Source: Siphonodentalium dalli (taxonomy: Eukaryota; Mollusca; Scaphopoda; Gadilida; Siphonodentaliidae). From it: a stretch of 64,000 nt of DNA. The notes under the pieces were generated by a model. The model did no database searches. It was not told the DNA's origin and saw only the letters and a program-made list of their open reading frames with translations. Below, piece by piece: positions 1 through 11,879 of the stretch (positions are counted from its first letter, which is position 1; each line of letters begins with the position of its first letter). The stretch is taken from positions 255,203,582 to 255,267,581 of the forward strand of contig CP136061.1 in the NCBI GenBank assembly GCA_032622095.1. The letters are read 5' to 3'. The translations under genes were made by a program, and so were the position numbers.

Positions 1-20
1 CCCTTCTGTTGGGTAAAGGG
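1..20 (+). mobile_element. Right end of a piggyBac-like MITE (family A)
   Basis: The window opens inside a family A element. The terminal inverted repeat TGTTGGGTAAAGGG is followed by TTAA at 21-24. The rest lies to the left. Confidence 0.85.
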
Positions 21-24
21 TTAA

Positions 25-464
25 CCATCTTGAGTAGAATCGATGTGCAACAACTTATACAACCAGTATTAAAATATATCGCAGTAACATGTTTTTGAAT
101 GTTTGATACATATAATGGGTTTTCCTGCATATGTTCAGATTATCCGATGGACATCGAAAATGACAACCTTAGAACAATTTACGGTATTTTTTCTTTACAG
201 CATCAGTTTGCACTAGCAATTCAGCAGGACCCACCAGCATATCATAGCACATTAGCAGGACCACTTGACCAGGGGTGAACAAACTCAGAGTTTATAATAG
301 ACTTTATAACACACTTCCATACAAAGAGCAATAACTCTACTTTTATCACAAATACCTCTCATGATGGATGATACTTATAAACGAAGCAAATTTAGGCGAT
401 AACTATGATATACTACTGGTGGAATGCTCAATAAAAATCACATACTGTATTAACATACTAGTAT
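25..464. other. No recognised feature
   Basis: AT-rich DNA without a convincing exon, RNA gene or repeat that I can relate to another place in the window. Confidence 0.5.
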
Positions 465-477
465 GAGTAGGAATTAG

Positions 478-788
478 TGATTGATTGATCAATTGGGGTT
501 TATTGTCGTTTTAGCAACTAAGGCCATATCACGACATTGCCAGTTTTAGTGGTGGAGGAAATCCGCACACTTGCGACTAATCTAACAGTGATTTCAATGG
601 TTGATAAACTCGTCAACCATGTGCGGCAAACCACCGGCCATCGGCGAGTAACTGGTAACTCCACCAGATAACGATTTCGAGTTACAAAGTCCACGATGGA
701 AACATGTGGATTTGAACCCTTATCGCCAGCGCTGGAGGGCGAAACGGCTTGGAGTTGTACCCCTAACCGATTGAGCCACCGAGGCCCC
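478..788 (-). mobile_element. tRNA-derived SINE, full length, 13-bp target duplication
   Basis: Read on the minus strand, the element starts with a tRNA-like head (GGGGCCTCGGTGGCTCAATC). It has a Pol III A box at 764-778 (TGGCTCAATCGGTTA) and a B box at 708-719 (GGGTTCAAATCC). A conserved non-tRNA body follows, and a short ATCA-type repeat forms the tail at 478-495. The direct repeat GAGTAGGAATTAG flanks it at 465-477 and 789-801, a perfect 13-bp target-site duplication, so insertion was probably recent. It would be moved in trans by a non-LTR retrotransposon. Confidence 0.9.
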
Positions 789-801
789 GAGTAGGAATTA
801 G

Positions 802-1549
802 GAAAATAGAATATTTAATTGGAATGGAGAATAAAATATCTGATAAATTAAAGGGACACAAGGCGTTCAAAGTGGGTTCATGTGAAATAACATAAATTTG
901 ATAAAAGTCTGTAAAATAATCAACATGATTCAACAAGTACATGTAAAAGTAGATTGACTGTGTTCCTATTATCATTATTAGTAACTCTCCAATATTGAGA
1001 TTTCACATATCGAAACCATTGTTGTGTAAACAGTACTGTTACAGTGGCATTACCGATAAAATTCCAATTAGTCCAAAATGTAAACAAAGTTTAATAAAAA
1101 CTTCATGTTAGACATTGGAAAAGGTCAAAGCACTGAAAAAATATGAAAAATATTCTGAAATGATATTTAAACTAAAATATTTGAACTTACTACATGATCA
1201 GTAACAGTTTTGTGCACAAAACAATGGTTTCAACCAGTTTCAACATGCAAAATTTATGTTATTGGAGAACTTTCAACAGAAATTGTAAGAACAAATTTTA
1301 TCTATTTCTTGATGGTCTTCTTAGTGGTGATGTTTTTACAGACTTTTATAATTTTTGCTCATTTACCCATTGGGAGCCTCACACAGATGGAAGCATGCAA
1401 AACCGAGGTTACAATTACCCACTGAGTGCCTGTGGTCCCTTTAATTTATTAGCATCATGGAACTAAATATGGTGTTTGATCAGTCTCAGTCAATGTACTC
1501 TAGGGATGAGACTGGAGTATTTTTTAATTCATTGGAATGGGGTCTCATA
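802..1549. other. No recognised feature
   Basis: AT-rich, with no exon or repeat recognised. Short open frames here have no recognisable family. Confidence 0.45.
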
Positions 1550-1551
1550 TA

Positions 1552-1712
1552 AAGTAATGCTCTAAGTAATCGACTTCTTAACCACAGCAGAATTATGGGT
1601 AACTTTTCAGAGCTTTCCGATGAATGGCAACAAGCCATATTTCCGCCTAAATCCTGAAAAGTTACCCATAATTCTGCTGTGGTTAAGAAGTCGATTATTT
1701 AGAGCAGTACTG
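1552..1712. mobile_element. Palindromic MITE, mariner-type ends (TA flanks)
   Basis: Two long arms are inverted around about 1620: AACCACAGCAGAATTATGGG on the left and its complement on the right. The ends resemble CAGTAATGCTC and TA flanks both sides (1550-1551 and 1713-1714). Relatives lie at 47367-47548, 50288-50506 and, as a half, 49213-49324. The TA target and ends suggest mobilisation by a Tc1/mariner transposase. Confidence 0.8.
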
Positions 1713-1939
1713 TAGGGAATAACACTATAGAGGATCTCTAATGAGTCGCAATTCTATACATAATTTATTAACCCAGTGCACTAAATTTGATTCGAGCCGA
1801 GCTTTAGTGGACATGGTTAATAAAGTTTTTATAGAATTGCAACAAATTTGATATCCATTTTATCACATAATCACATATTATCAGGAAAAAACAAAAACGA
1901 AATAGCTGGGGTTAAACAAAATTAATTTTGATTTCCTTA

Positions 1940-2195
1940 TCACAACCAAATAGGAAGTAAAGACACTTTCAAGAAAAAATATAGTTACCTTTTAAATGTG
2001 TCTTTTCATGTTGATAAAAATTTTCAACTATCCTTATCACCCATATTTATCTCAAAGTCAACACTAAATAGCCAATATAAATCGAATATCATCATTATAT
2101 TCTAATTAACATAATAATAAAGTTCCGGCATTAACATGAACATCATTGCACTGAGCTCTTACGTCACTCTTGAGTGCTGATAATACACGTGTGTC
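1940..2195 (+). repeat. Left part of a direct repeat, split by a MITE
   Basis: 1940-2195 plus 2680-2720 repeat with the same order and orientation at about 5010-5280 (for example AAATGTGTCTTTTCATGTTG and GATAATACACGTGTGTCTT). In this copy the sequence is interrupted by the MITE at 2200-2675. The other copy is uninterrupted. Confidence 0.8.
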
Positions 2196-2199
2196 TTAA

Positions 2200-2675
2200 C
2201 CCTTTGAGTGCCAGGTCCGATTTTTGTATCAACCCATATACCCTGTGCCAATGCATTCTCTTATATATGCGAGTCGACCATAGGTCGCCTCGCATATATA
2301 AGAGAATGCATTGGCCTAAAAAAAATTCATCATTTGTTATTATTTTTTACAATTTTTTTTACAATTTTAATAATTTTTTTCTTATATTCTTTAAACAGAC
2401 TTATTTTGTAGGTTTAGTGCCAGTGAATCTCACGTTTTTCATTGGCATCAAAATTATTACTATGAATACTTGGTGATAGTTTTGAGTTATAACATGCCCC
2501 TAAGGTTTTATACAGTTTGTTTTTAAATTCGCTATAGCATGCTTAAGCATACCCAAAAAAAATTCAACTAAAATAAAAAAATAAAAACATTTTTTTAATT
2601 TTTTAATTTTTTTTAGGGCCAATTTTACAGATCGTAAATTAGGGCCGATGAGATCGGCCCCTGGCACTGAAAGGG
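2200..2675. mobile_element. piggyBac-like MITE, family B (CCCTTTGAGTGCCAGG ends)
   Basis: TTAA at 2196-2199 and 2676-2679. The inverted ends are CCCTTTGAGTGCCAGGTCCG and the complement of GGCCCCTGGCACTGAAAGGG. Inside, at about 2249-2314, lies the shared hairpin module (GCCAATGCATTCTCTTATAT to ATATAAGAGAATGCATTGGC), then A/T runs. TTAA targets and CCCTTT-like ends are typical of piggyBac-type elements. There is no coding capacity. Confidence 0.85.
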
Positions 2676-2998
2676 TTAATAAAAATATGAGGCCAGGTTT
2701 AGGGGCTAATTATGTCATAAATAGGGAATAACAAGAGCTAAAAGATCATTAGGGCCCTGAAAATTAGGACTTTTTTTTTATTGATTTGAATGTGATATCA
2801 AATAAAAACTCAAATATAATTGGCCAGCAAACAGCGAGAGTCATTTAATAATTTCCACAAAGACAATCGTGATTTTTCAATCTGGCATTGTTGAATCTTC
2901 GATTTTCGAAAAATAAAATCTCATTTAATTTATCACAGTTTCACAGAGCCTTACTTTGAAGCAGTGGCTGTTTATAAAAACAATGCATATGGCATTTA

Positions 2999-3253
2999 CC
3001 CTTTAATGACGGGAGCAATGTTGGTGCAGCATTAAAGATCATGTGCCAGTGCAATCGCTTATATATGCAAGTCTCCCATAGGGAGTCTCGCATATATAAG
3101 AGAATGCACTGGCTTAGAAGGTCAAGGAAATTATTTTTAGGCCAGTGTTTTCTCTTATATATGTGAGACTCCCTATGGGAGACTCGCGTATATAAGAAAA
3201 TACATTGGCACAGGGTTTTCGCCAAATTTCAGAAAACTCCAGTCATGGAAGGA
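2999..3253. mobile_element. piggyBac-like MITE, family C
   Basis: The left end is CCCTTTAATGACGGGAGC; the right end carries the complementary CTCCAGTCATGGAAGG. TTAA is intact at 3254-3257 and the left flank is TTAC. It contains two copies of the shared hairpin module (about 3046-3115 and 3143-3210) with TATATATG and CATATATA arms. Confidence 0.8.
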
Positions 3254-3584
3254 TTAATGAAGCGAACAGACGAATGAAATGTATAATGTACAATATATAT
3301 TAAAATAGAGATATAAAATATATATATCTTCAAATCTGGAAATATCATTCGAAAATAACATCATACTGCAGAAAAACAGTCATTTTGCACATAAGAAATA
3401 CCCCACAATTATCCAAGCTTTTAAATATCTATGAAAACTGACCAAACTAACACTCTGGCAAGATACATCATACTAGTATAGTGAGATCAAATATAAATAG
3501 TACTAAGCCTTCAATACCATAGGCCTTTAACCCTTTCTATACTAAATGGATTCTCCCAGTCAGTTAAAAAGTGTGCATCAGAAT

Positions 3585-4127
3585 GGTCTATCCTCTCCAA
3601 ACCGGACCCTCTATAAACCAAATCCCTCGCCATACCGGACAATTTGTCTAGTCCCGAATTCACCCAAGTGCATTCTCATGAAAAAATTACCTCTATAATC
3701 TGGTAACTCTATATCCCAAACATCGGATGGCTTTTCTAGTCCATAAGTGAACAAATACATGAATTTTTACCTCCGAAATACAAACACGCTTATTCAACAG
3801 TATGAAACTACAATACATGCGCTACATTAATATTTTCAGCAACATTTTCGAATCACCGTAAAATATATCATTTACAGTCTTATCTATATACCGGTACATG
3901 TGTTATGTACCACATTTTATTTCTTATTATTTATCTATGTTATTTATATTTTATTCGGTAATTTATTCAAGTTAAATTCAATAATGACTTGGTTGTGCTT
4001 TGACCACTCTTAGTAACGACGTCAATACATTCCGGTCGTAGTGCCATTTTCTATAAAGCGAACACCTCTCTAAACCGAACAGAAGGGCCGGTCCAAAGTG
4101 TTTTCGGTTTGGAGAGGTTTTACTGTA
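3585..4127. mobile_element. Tigger/pogo-like MITE
   Basis: The right end at about 4093-4127 read inward is CAGTAAAACCTCTCCAAACC, followed by TA. The left end at about 3590-3612 has the matching CCTCTCCAAACCGGACC. Such ends are typical of Tigger/pogo-derived elements. The body is non-coding. Confidence 0.65.
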
Positions 4128-4199
4128 TTATTCTTTTGGTGGGATGTTTAATAAGGTGGTAAAAGCAGACGACAGATAAATAAAAGGTCAGCAGACCAC

Positions 4200-4728
4200 A
4201 GTGTCCCCCGAAAACGTGGCAAGTCGATGCCGCTTTGTTGAAGAAATTTTAAAAACTGTTGAAATTATCTAAGTTGAAAAGGGTTAATAACTCCGTAAAA
4301 AAAAAACATTTCCGTCATCTATATACATGTTGCACATCTCCAATATGTGGGTAACAATACTCTGAAGTTTCAAATATCTACGATCAAAACTGTAGGAGGA
4401 GTTGATTACACCACGAAGTTACCCTCATACAGAAAATTATAAAAAAAGGTGAAATTTTCTAAGTCGAAAAAGTCGAAAAGGGTTAATAACTCCATCAAAA
4501 AATAATTTTTCCATCATCTATATGCATGTTGCACATCTTCAATATATGGGCAACAATATTCTGAAGTTTCAAATCTCTGGGATGAAATCTGTAGGAGGAG
4601 ATGATTACACCATGAAGGTACTCAAAAGTGTGACGGACGGACGGCGCGTACAACGGACCGATTGAACGGACGGACGGAGCCCGTTTCTATAGTCCCCCAA
4701 AAATAAATTTTTCGGGGGACAATAAAAG
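4200..4728 (+). mobile_element. Helentron-like non-autonomous element, CCCCCGAAAA type
   Basis: The 5' end has TGTCCCCCGAAAA. The 3' end is a hairpin with AGTCCCCCAAAAATAAATTT and TTTCGGGGGACA, then AATAAAA. Between them are two diverged core repeats starting near AAAAGGGTTAATAACTCC, then a GGACGG-rich stretch. The 5' arm is complementary to the 3' hairpin arm, as in Helentron-associated elements. Confidence 0.65.
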
Positions 4729-4776
4729 TGCAGTAAGATCTCAAAATTTATTGAGGGAAAAGTTTACGGTCGTATG

Positions 4777-4976
4777 TTGAACTTATTATCTGAACATCTC
4801 CTACATCAATGATGTATAGAAAGGGTTAAATTATGCTTACTTGAACTTATTATCTGAACATATCCTATGCCAATGCTGTATAGAAAGGGTTAAATTACAC
4901 TTACTTGAACTTATTATCTGAACATCTCCTACATCCATGATGTATAGAAAGGGTTAAATTATGCTTACTTGAGCAC
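4777..4976 (+). repeat. Tandem repeat, three 64-bp units
   Basis: Units start at 4777, 4841 and 4905, with a partial fourth at 4969. Each contains ACTTATTATCTGAACAT and GTATAGAAAGGGTTAAATTA. A single diverged unit occurs near 33080-33190. Confidence 0.85.
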
Positions 4977-5009
4977 ATTAACATAGAAATCTTACACAAT
5001 TGATAATAC

Positions 5010-5280
5010 AACCAAAGAGGAAGTAAAGACACCTTCCAGAAAAAATATAGCTCCATTTTAAATGTGTCTTTTCATGTTGACAGAATTGTTCAACCACTCT
5101 TATCACACAGTCAACACTAAATATCCCAACACACAAATTGAATATCATAATTATATTCTAATTAACAAAATAATAACATTGATCAATATCATTGCACTAT
5201 GGTCTTACGTCACTGCGCGTGCCGATAATACACGTGTGTCTTTCTAAAAAATAAGAGGCCGGGTTTAGGGGCTAATTTTG
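5010..5280 (+). repeat. Uninterrupted copy of the 1940-2720 repeat
   Basis: Collinear with 1940-2195 plus 2680-2720, but lacks the family B MITE. It therefore shows the approximate pre-insertion site. Confidence 0.8.
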
Positions 5281-5593
5281 TGATATATTTCCATATCTAA
5301 TACATGTGATATACTATGTCCATAACTTCGTTGGAACAGTAATGGGGTTCATATTTTCATTTTTAAGAAACCTAAGAGGGAACAGCACCAGATGTCCTTT
5401 GACGTTTTTGAGCATTGATTTTGCTTTTGGAATATCTGTGTCGACGAGTGGAATCTCTTGTTTATAATGTGTGAGATCAGTGAACGATGCGACGACATCA
5501 TTAGGAATACAATGGAAGACCTAAAAAAGAAAAAATAGAAAATATAATGTATGCTGTGACTGTCCCAGTGGGACTATTGATACCACCGAAGGG

Positions 5594-6126
5594 CAAGCCT
5601 TGAAATAGTGTGTCTGTCATTTGCAGAATGAGGTCCCCAGAGGGTGAATTTAGTGATGCTACCCCGCATAGTGGGCTAGCATCACCAAATTCACCCTCTG
5701 GGGACCTCATTCTGCTTACACCTCAGCAGAATGAGGTCCCCAGAGAGTGAATTTAGTGATGCTATCCTGCAAGGGCTAGTGTCACCAAATTCACCATCTG
5801 GGGACCTCATTCTGCTTAGGCCTCATCTTCTCTGGAAAGTTTCTTTATTATCAAATTTCTAATGAAACTTCTTCACATGGATTCTATTTCTTTTTTAGTT
5901 TAGTTTCTCTATATCCCCAAATTGGCAGACGACACATTGCATAATCAAAGTTCCCAATGGGTGTACATTACAATATTCACCATTTGGGAACTTCAATTTG
6001 AGTCTTTGTCTCCCATAGCAGATGAGGACATGCAGAATGAGGTCCCAAGAGGGTGAATTTGGTGATGGTAGCCTGCCTTCTGGGGACCTCATTCTGCAAA
6101 TGACAGGCACACTAAACTAAGGCTTG
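5594..6126. mobile_element. Composite fold-back element, GAATGAGGTCCCC family
   Basis: It starts CAAGCCTTGAAATAG and ends with AAACTAAGGCTTG. It contains two complete palindromes (5625-5713 and 5727-5815) with arms GCAGAATGAGGTCCCCAGAG. Then come a linker with a different palindrome around GTTCCCAATGGGTG (5950-5995) and a third, shorter palindrome (6032-6098). No clear target duplication was found here, unlike related copies. A similar large form in the other orientation lies at 33330-33770. Confidence 0.75.
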
Positions 6127-6160
6127 CAGCCATATTAAAAGGAGATGCCTCTTTCAAACC

Positions 6161-6788
6161 TCAAATAATGTATATGTATTTCAGGTAGCAACTTGAAATC
6201 GCAGTTCGAATTTGACCTGTATTGTGAGGTATTAAACTAACATACAAAAGGCCCACAACTCTGGAAAGAATTATCGAACCAAACCTAAATTCGAAATTGA
6301 CCTGTACTTTGGTATGACTGAGCAACATACCAAGTTTAGACGTGATCAAATAATCCAAACTCAAGTTATCATCTGGAAACCAAAATGTTGATGCAAAAAT
6401 TGAATTTTCCAAGTCGAAAAAGGCCCATAACTCTGGCAAAGATCATCGGGCCGCACCCAAATTAAAACGTCAAACTATATTTTGGTATGACTGAGCCACA
6501 CACCATGTTTAGTGTGATCAAATAATCGAAACTCAAGTTATCATGTGGAAACCAAAATGTTGACGCAAAAAATTTAATTTGACAAGTCGAAAAAGGCCCA
6601 TAACTCTGGCAAAAATCATCGGGGTGAACCCAAATTCGAACTTAAACTGTATTTTGGTATGACTGAGCCACATAACCAAGTTTAGTTGTGATATAAAAAT
6701 CCAAACTAAAGTTATCATCCAGAAACCAAATGACAGACAGACGGACTGCTAGACATAATACGGACTGTTTTTCAAACAGCCGTATAAA
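6161..6788 (+). mobile_element. Helentron-like element, 3' part with core repeats
   Basis: Several roughly 150-bp cores (CCATAACTCTGGCAAA, TGTATTTTGGTATGACTGAG, AAAGTTATCATC). They are followed by ACAGACAGACGGAC and the terminal hairpin ATACGGACTGTTTTTC / AACAGCCGTATAAAA. The 5' end is not clear. Confidence 0.6.
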
Positions 6789-6909
6789 AATGAAGAATAT
6801 AATTTTTAACCCCCACAAACTGGTGTAAAATACACAAAAATAATATGTCAGACAAAAGCCTCATATAGTTAGAAAGATAATAATAACCTTCAATTTGATG
6901 TACATCGTG

Positions 6910-9573
6910 TAACAAGAGCAAGCCGTCGGGGCGTGGCATAATACGCCCGTTTCTGGAGTAGAGTGGGGCAAGGTTTAATTCATTTGTTTGAAACCTTTGA
7001 CTTAAGACGAAATAATATTCTAACTTGATCTGTATACAAAATTTGGTTCAGTTCACTCGATTCAATCAAAAGTTATCATCTGGAAACTGCATATCAGGTT
7101 AAATCTAAGTCGAAAAAGGGGCATAACTCAGTCAAAATCATGCAGACGAAACCCATATTCAAACTTGATCTGTATTTGGGGGTGGTAAACTAATATACCA
7201 AATTTGGTTCAGTTCACTTGATTCAATCTAAAATTATCATCCGGAAACCGCAATCAGGTAAAATCTAAGTAAAACGAGAGGCCGATCACAATCGGCAGAT
7301 GTTTAACCCATACCTTGGCGATAGCGATCAGCTATTTTAATAAATTTTATAAATCCTTACATCAACCTTTTCATGAGTGCTAAAGTTTCAACAATTCACA
7401 CTTAATATAGTGATCGTGTGAAAAATATTTAGTTATCACATTGTGTCAACAGGACTGGTGGAGGATGTTAATGTTTTTAAGCAAATAAACCAAATGACCC
7501 TCACTATGCAGGTTAGGGGTGTGTTCTCGTCAACTATGCCAAGAACTACATGTATAAACATAATCAATGGAAATATTTTAGTTATCAAATCGAATAGAAT
7601 GGGGTTAATCTTACCCAAACTAATGAACTGATAAACACAAAATAGTCTATACAAAGCATGCCATTGGATTTAGAAACCCATACAATAAGTCAGTCTCAAG
7701 AATACCAGCACCATTAATATTACCCTGGAGCCCAAATGCAATTGAGGGAATTTCAAAATAAGACATTTCCTCTAATGATGAATATTCATTTGGTGATTTA
7801 TTGAAACCCTTACTGAACCTGGATCAAAGTGAAAGGGATAATATTATATCTGTCTATCAGTGTCTATCGCATAATATGTGTCTATGGAATCCCAAATCCA
7901 TGCAAATCAAAAGTGGATCACCATCAACCTGGACATAATATAGGAGAATGATCAAATGAAAAGCATCAAAACCATATGATGTGTGGAGAGGGTTAATCAT
8001 TTTCAATGACATCATATCATGAAACTAAGGAATGTGTGGATTAATTTTTGTCTAAGATAAGACAACAGTGTCTGTAAACAAAATGTCTGTAAAACATCCC
8101 TACAAAGTAACAATGGACTATTCCAATTTAATATTTTAGAATAGGTGTCCTATAGTGTGTACATTAACTAGTGTAATGAACCTGTTTCAGCAAAGGGGTT
8201 AACTTAATATTGCACAGAAAACAGAACTCCTCCAGATAGTCATCAATCAATTTGACATTATGATAAACAAATCCTGCCAGCCAGTGGTACCACTATCAGG
8301 TTTTATAGCATGTCATATCTAACGTCCATAGTGATAATTAACTCATTTCAATAACACACATGGTCTGCGAGATATGTTCTGTTCAAATTCCCAACAGTAA
8401 TTACTTGAATTATAAAGGGTCATAACTCTGTTAAAATATATCGGATCAAACCCATATTCGAACTCGATCTGTATTTAGGGGTGATAAATTCATATACCAA
8501 ATTTGGTGTTGATCAGATGAAAAATGTTTTGAGTCATAGCAGCTTGGGTGAATTCTAAGTAAACATAAGAGTGAAAAGGGTTAATTAAACAATACCAAAA
8601 ACCATACAGACGAAGAACGTGCTAAGAAAAACCTAGGTAAGAAATATGAGGCAGATCAAAAGAAATATGTTCAACTTATTGCATTGGATAGCATGTGTGT
8701 ATTATTTTCTAATACCAAAAACTATACAGATGAGGGGCGTATCATCATAAACCTACATATCAAATATGAACATAATCGGACAAAAAATACTTCGGTTATA
8801 GCATCAGATTTTATTTTTTTTAAATTTTATTTTCGAAAAAAGGGTCATAACTCCTTTAAAATAAATCGGATCAAACCCATATTCGAACTCGATCTGTATT
8901 TTGGGCTCCGAAACTCACATAACAAATTTGGTTCCGATCAGATAAAAATTGTTTGAGTTATGACAGAATGCGTGAATTTGAAGTCGAAAAAGGGCCATAA
9001 CTCCGTAAAAAAAACCTCGGATCAAACCCATATTTGAACTCGATATGTATTTTGGTCTGAGAAACTCATATACAAAATTTGGTTCCGATCGGATAGAAAA
9101 TATTTGAGTTATCGCACCATGCGTAAAGTGTCTACGGACAGACAGACGGACGGACGCACGACGAGCGGTCAATCCGGACGTCGACATTATGTTTACCATA
9201 CTATGGTATGGGTAAACATAAAAAGGGACATCACTCAGTAAAAATCATGCGGCCAAAACCCATATTCGAGCTTAATCTGTATTTGGGGTGGTAAACTAAT
9301 ATACCAAATTTGGGTCAGTTCACTTGATACAATCTAAAGTTATCATCCGGAAACCGCAAATCAGGTAAAATCTAAGCCGAAAAAGGGGCATAACTCAGTC
9401 AAAATAATGCGGACGAAACCCATATTCGAACTTGATCTGTATTTTGGTGTGGGCTCAGTTCACTTGATTCAATCTAAAGTTATCATCCGGAAACCAAAAG
9501 CGGATGGACGATGGACAACGGACGGACAACCCATTTAAATATTAATACAACCATTTTTTCAAACGAGCGTATA
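6910..9573 (+). mobile_element. Helentron-like element, TACGCCCG type, split by another
   Basis: The 5' end at 6910 (ACAAGAGC, then AATACGCCCG) and cores extend to 7274. They resume after 9222 with AAAAAGGGACATCACTCAGT and further cores, ending in GGACGGACAAC, then TTTTTTCAAACGAGCGTATA at about 9551-9573. The element at 7275-9222 sits inside it, exactly at a core repeat (CTAAGT / AAAAAGGG). Confidence 0.65.
7275..9222 (+). mobile_element. Helentron-like element, GTTTACCCATACC type, nested
   Basis: The 5' end is ACGAGAGGCCGATCAC, then GATGTTTAACCCATACC. The 3' end is the hairpin GTTTACCATACTATGGTATG / GGTAAACATAAAA after a GACAGACGGACGGACG tract. Positions 7330-8390 are unique AT-rich filler. 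8400-9120 holds diverged cores (CATAACTCC, AACCCATATTCGAACTCGAT). The same 5' and 3' ends bound 44229-45583. Confidence 0.7.
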
Positions 9574-9714
9574 AAAAGTGGTTCAGAAGAACTCCAGTTA
9601 TGAGCACAGTTCTGATTGTTGACTGGCTGTTTTTTCTACTCCGCACATACTGGCTCAATGAATCTGATTTTATACAGACTCGCACAGCAGACACTCTCAA
9701 CGGTAAGTAGCATA

Positions 9715-11039
9715 CCGTACTGACCCGGTTCAAAGCCCATGCCCGTGTTTAAGCCCACCCATATCTTTTGGCCAAATTCCATGCACAGGGGTATATTCGT
9801 GTTAAAGCCCACCCCAAATTTTGGTCAATTTCAGCAGTGGTAAGTAAGTATTTGCTAATGATACTCCCCAAATAAATAATTCCAATATAACGGGAAGTAT
9901 ATTCGCAAACGATCGGTGATGGCGAGAATGCCACGAAAAATGGAAAGTTATACTTCGTAGGTAAGTGATAATATTAAATGAAATAAAATAAAGTGAATCT
10001 TAAATTCTCATTTGTTTATTCAATTATACTTCCCGGGGGAAACCAAAGGTTAACAAACAAACAAGCTTTAAAAACCATGTGTGGCTATGCGCGTGCAACA
10101 CTTTAATCAAATCGCACCTGTTCAACTACAGTACTGTAAAAACATATTTTTCGTGTTCAGTGACAACGTACCGTAGGTATGTTCCTGCATGTGACCAAAC
10201 ACAAAGAACTGGCTTCTTGGTTATGTAAACACACAGTGGGTAAAATAATGGAACAGAAGGGGGAACTTGTCATTCAACAACAATGTCTTCCAAACGTTAT
10301 TCACTCGAAACCAAAATAAAGGTTATCGACATCAAACTGCATTTTGTTCACGTTTTACAGTATAAACAATTCAGGAGCAATAACATTAATATTCAAACAC
10401 GTGCTTTTTTCATTCGGCAAACCTCGTCAGATTCCGTCACACCCAGAGGTCACAGGTCGAGGAGTTCAGAATGGTGCTTTTTTTATACGTTTTAGCAGAA
10501 ATACAAGCCTTTTGTCAGTACTGTTAAATAATTACACTCACTGGCTTTTGTTAAACATGCAATTAGTCGCTATTGTAACATCCTCTATGTGGACAATGGA
10601 TCACGAATAAAGCGCCGGGTTTATTGTTTTCCTAATCGGATTAAGTCTGAACATTGATATAAACTATAGACGTCTTATAGACTATAAGATAAGGGATATA
10701 CCCATAACCCACACTGCGCTTACATAATAGTGTCATTTTAACATGTGAATTTTGGGCAATAAAACTACAAGACTTAAAGTGTTATTATAATATTTTAATA
10801 TTCACATTTAATTGAAAAATTACTTTCTCAAAGTAACTTATAAATACTTACCTTTACTTAATCTGGAAGCCGGGTATATTTCCCAAATAATCGGCGTTAG
10901 ATCGGCTTTCATAAGCTTTAATGTCCCGATTTCTTAGGATTTTTGGTCTGCAAAGGGCCATATCCGAGTTTAAGCCCACTTGGATTTTTGAGCTCAAATA
11001 AAACAAAGGCCCCCTGGGCCTAAACGCGGGTCAGTACGG
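9715..11039 (+). mobile_element. Decayed pogo-like DNA transposon, TA duplication
   Basis: The inverted ends CCGTACTGACCCG are flanked by TA at 9713-9714 and 11040-11041. The open frame at 10283 starts MSSKRYSLETKIKVID, like the N-terminal helix-turn-helix start of pogo/Tigger transposases (M-K-R-x-Y-S-x-E-x-K-x-K-V-I). It then loses similarity, and no DDE domain remains. It is a 1.3-kb remnant that cannot move itself. Confidence 0.65.
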
Positions 11040-11352
11040 TATATATATTATATATCATTCGAAGCAGAATATTTAACGACCCACCCAAATAAGTCATACC
11101 ATATAATGACCCCTTACCTCTCGTATTTATTGAAAATATCACTTTCAGAACACAGAAGTTTTGTACAATTTCATTTTGACGGCCATTCTGTATGTAAGCT
11201 AAAATGATGTACTGCTTTGTCAATTTAAGCTCTAAAAATCATTGAAGTTACAGTTTTGTCCAAATGTATATTTACAAATCATCATGAGTGTTACTTCAAT
11301 CTATGTGTATTTGTTTCCAGTTTCTAAATATTTATTTGGATACCTATCTTAG

Positions 11353-11690
11353 ATATGTCTAATTTTGGTATGCAGCAAAATATCAGAACTTTTGTAATCT
11401 GTTGTTACGTCGGGTACATTGTTTACATTACAGAAGTACAAATTTAGAAAATTAGAAAACATATTCACTGAAACTAATTTACAACCCATGGGTACACAAG
11501 GTATACATGTTTACTTCTGGTTACTATACCTATCAGTTTATGTTACATTGGGTCCTTTATTTTGAAAGTAGTTCAGCGAATATGTTTTATAATTTGTACC
11601 CAATGTACCCTACGTAACAACAGGGTACAAAAGGTATGATTTTTTTTCGACATACCAAAATTGCCATATTTGACATTTCTACAGGATTAA
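11353..11690. repeat. Imperfect inverted-repeat element
   Basis: Left arm: AATTTTGGTATG ... TGTTGTTACGTCGGGTACAT. Right arm: CAATGTACCCTACGTAACAA ... CATACCAAAATT. The arms flank a central part with more complementary stretches. It is probably a MITE remnant. It lies just 3' of the exon at 11751 in gene order. Confidence 0.5.
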
Positions 11691-11750
11691 GTATTATTGG
11701 AGGGGGGTAAATGTTTGCTCTACAGGGAACTGTGATTAAAATATACTCAC

Positions 11751-11871
11751 AGTTTCAAATATCCCTGAGTTAATACTGGCTTGTGTGATCCAGACTTTCT
11801 TATAGAAGTCGGATGACGTTGGATCTTCAAGGATGACACTTTCATCAGTCTCTGACAATCCCAAGTGCTCC
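11751..11871 (-). CDS. Pld: Pld exon after HKD2 (EHLG...FYKKVWITQA)
   Basis: One base plus 40 codons, with acceptor CAG at 11872-11874 and donor GTGAGT at 11750-11745. The product reads REHLGLSETDES, then LEDPTSSDFYKKVWITQA and NSGIFET. It matches the PLD1 region after HKD2 (a LGYLDD...DPVSDKFFKEVW-like block). It ends in phase 0, so at least one more coding exon is needed for the C-terminal region. I did not recognise that exon between 1 and 11750, and it probably lies to the left of the window. Confidence 0.95.
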
Positions 11872-11879
11872 CTGTAAAG

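Noticed and set aside
1-11750. Search for the last Pld exon(s), expected to end with a short hydrophobic/acidic C-terminus
   Set aside because: No minus-strand stretch with a fitting acceptor and PLD-like residues was recognised by eye. A profile search of this interval would settle it.
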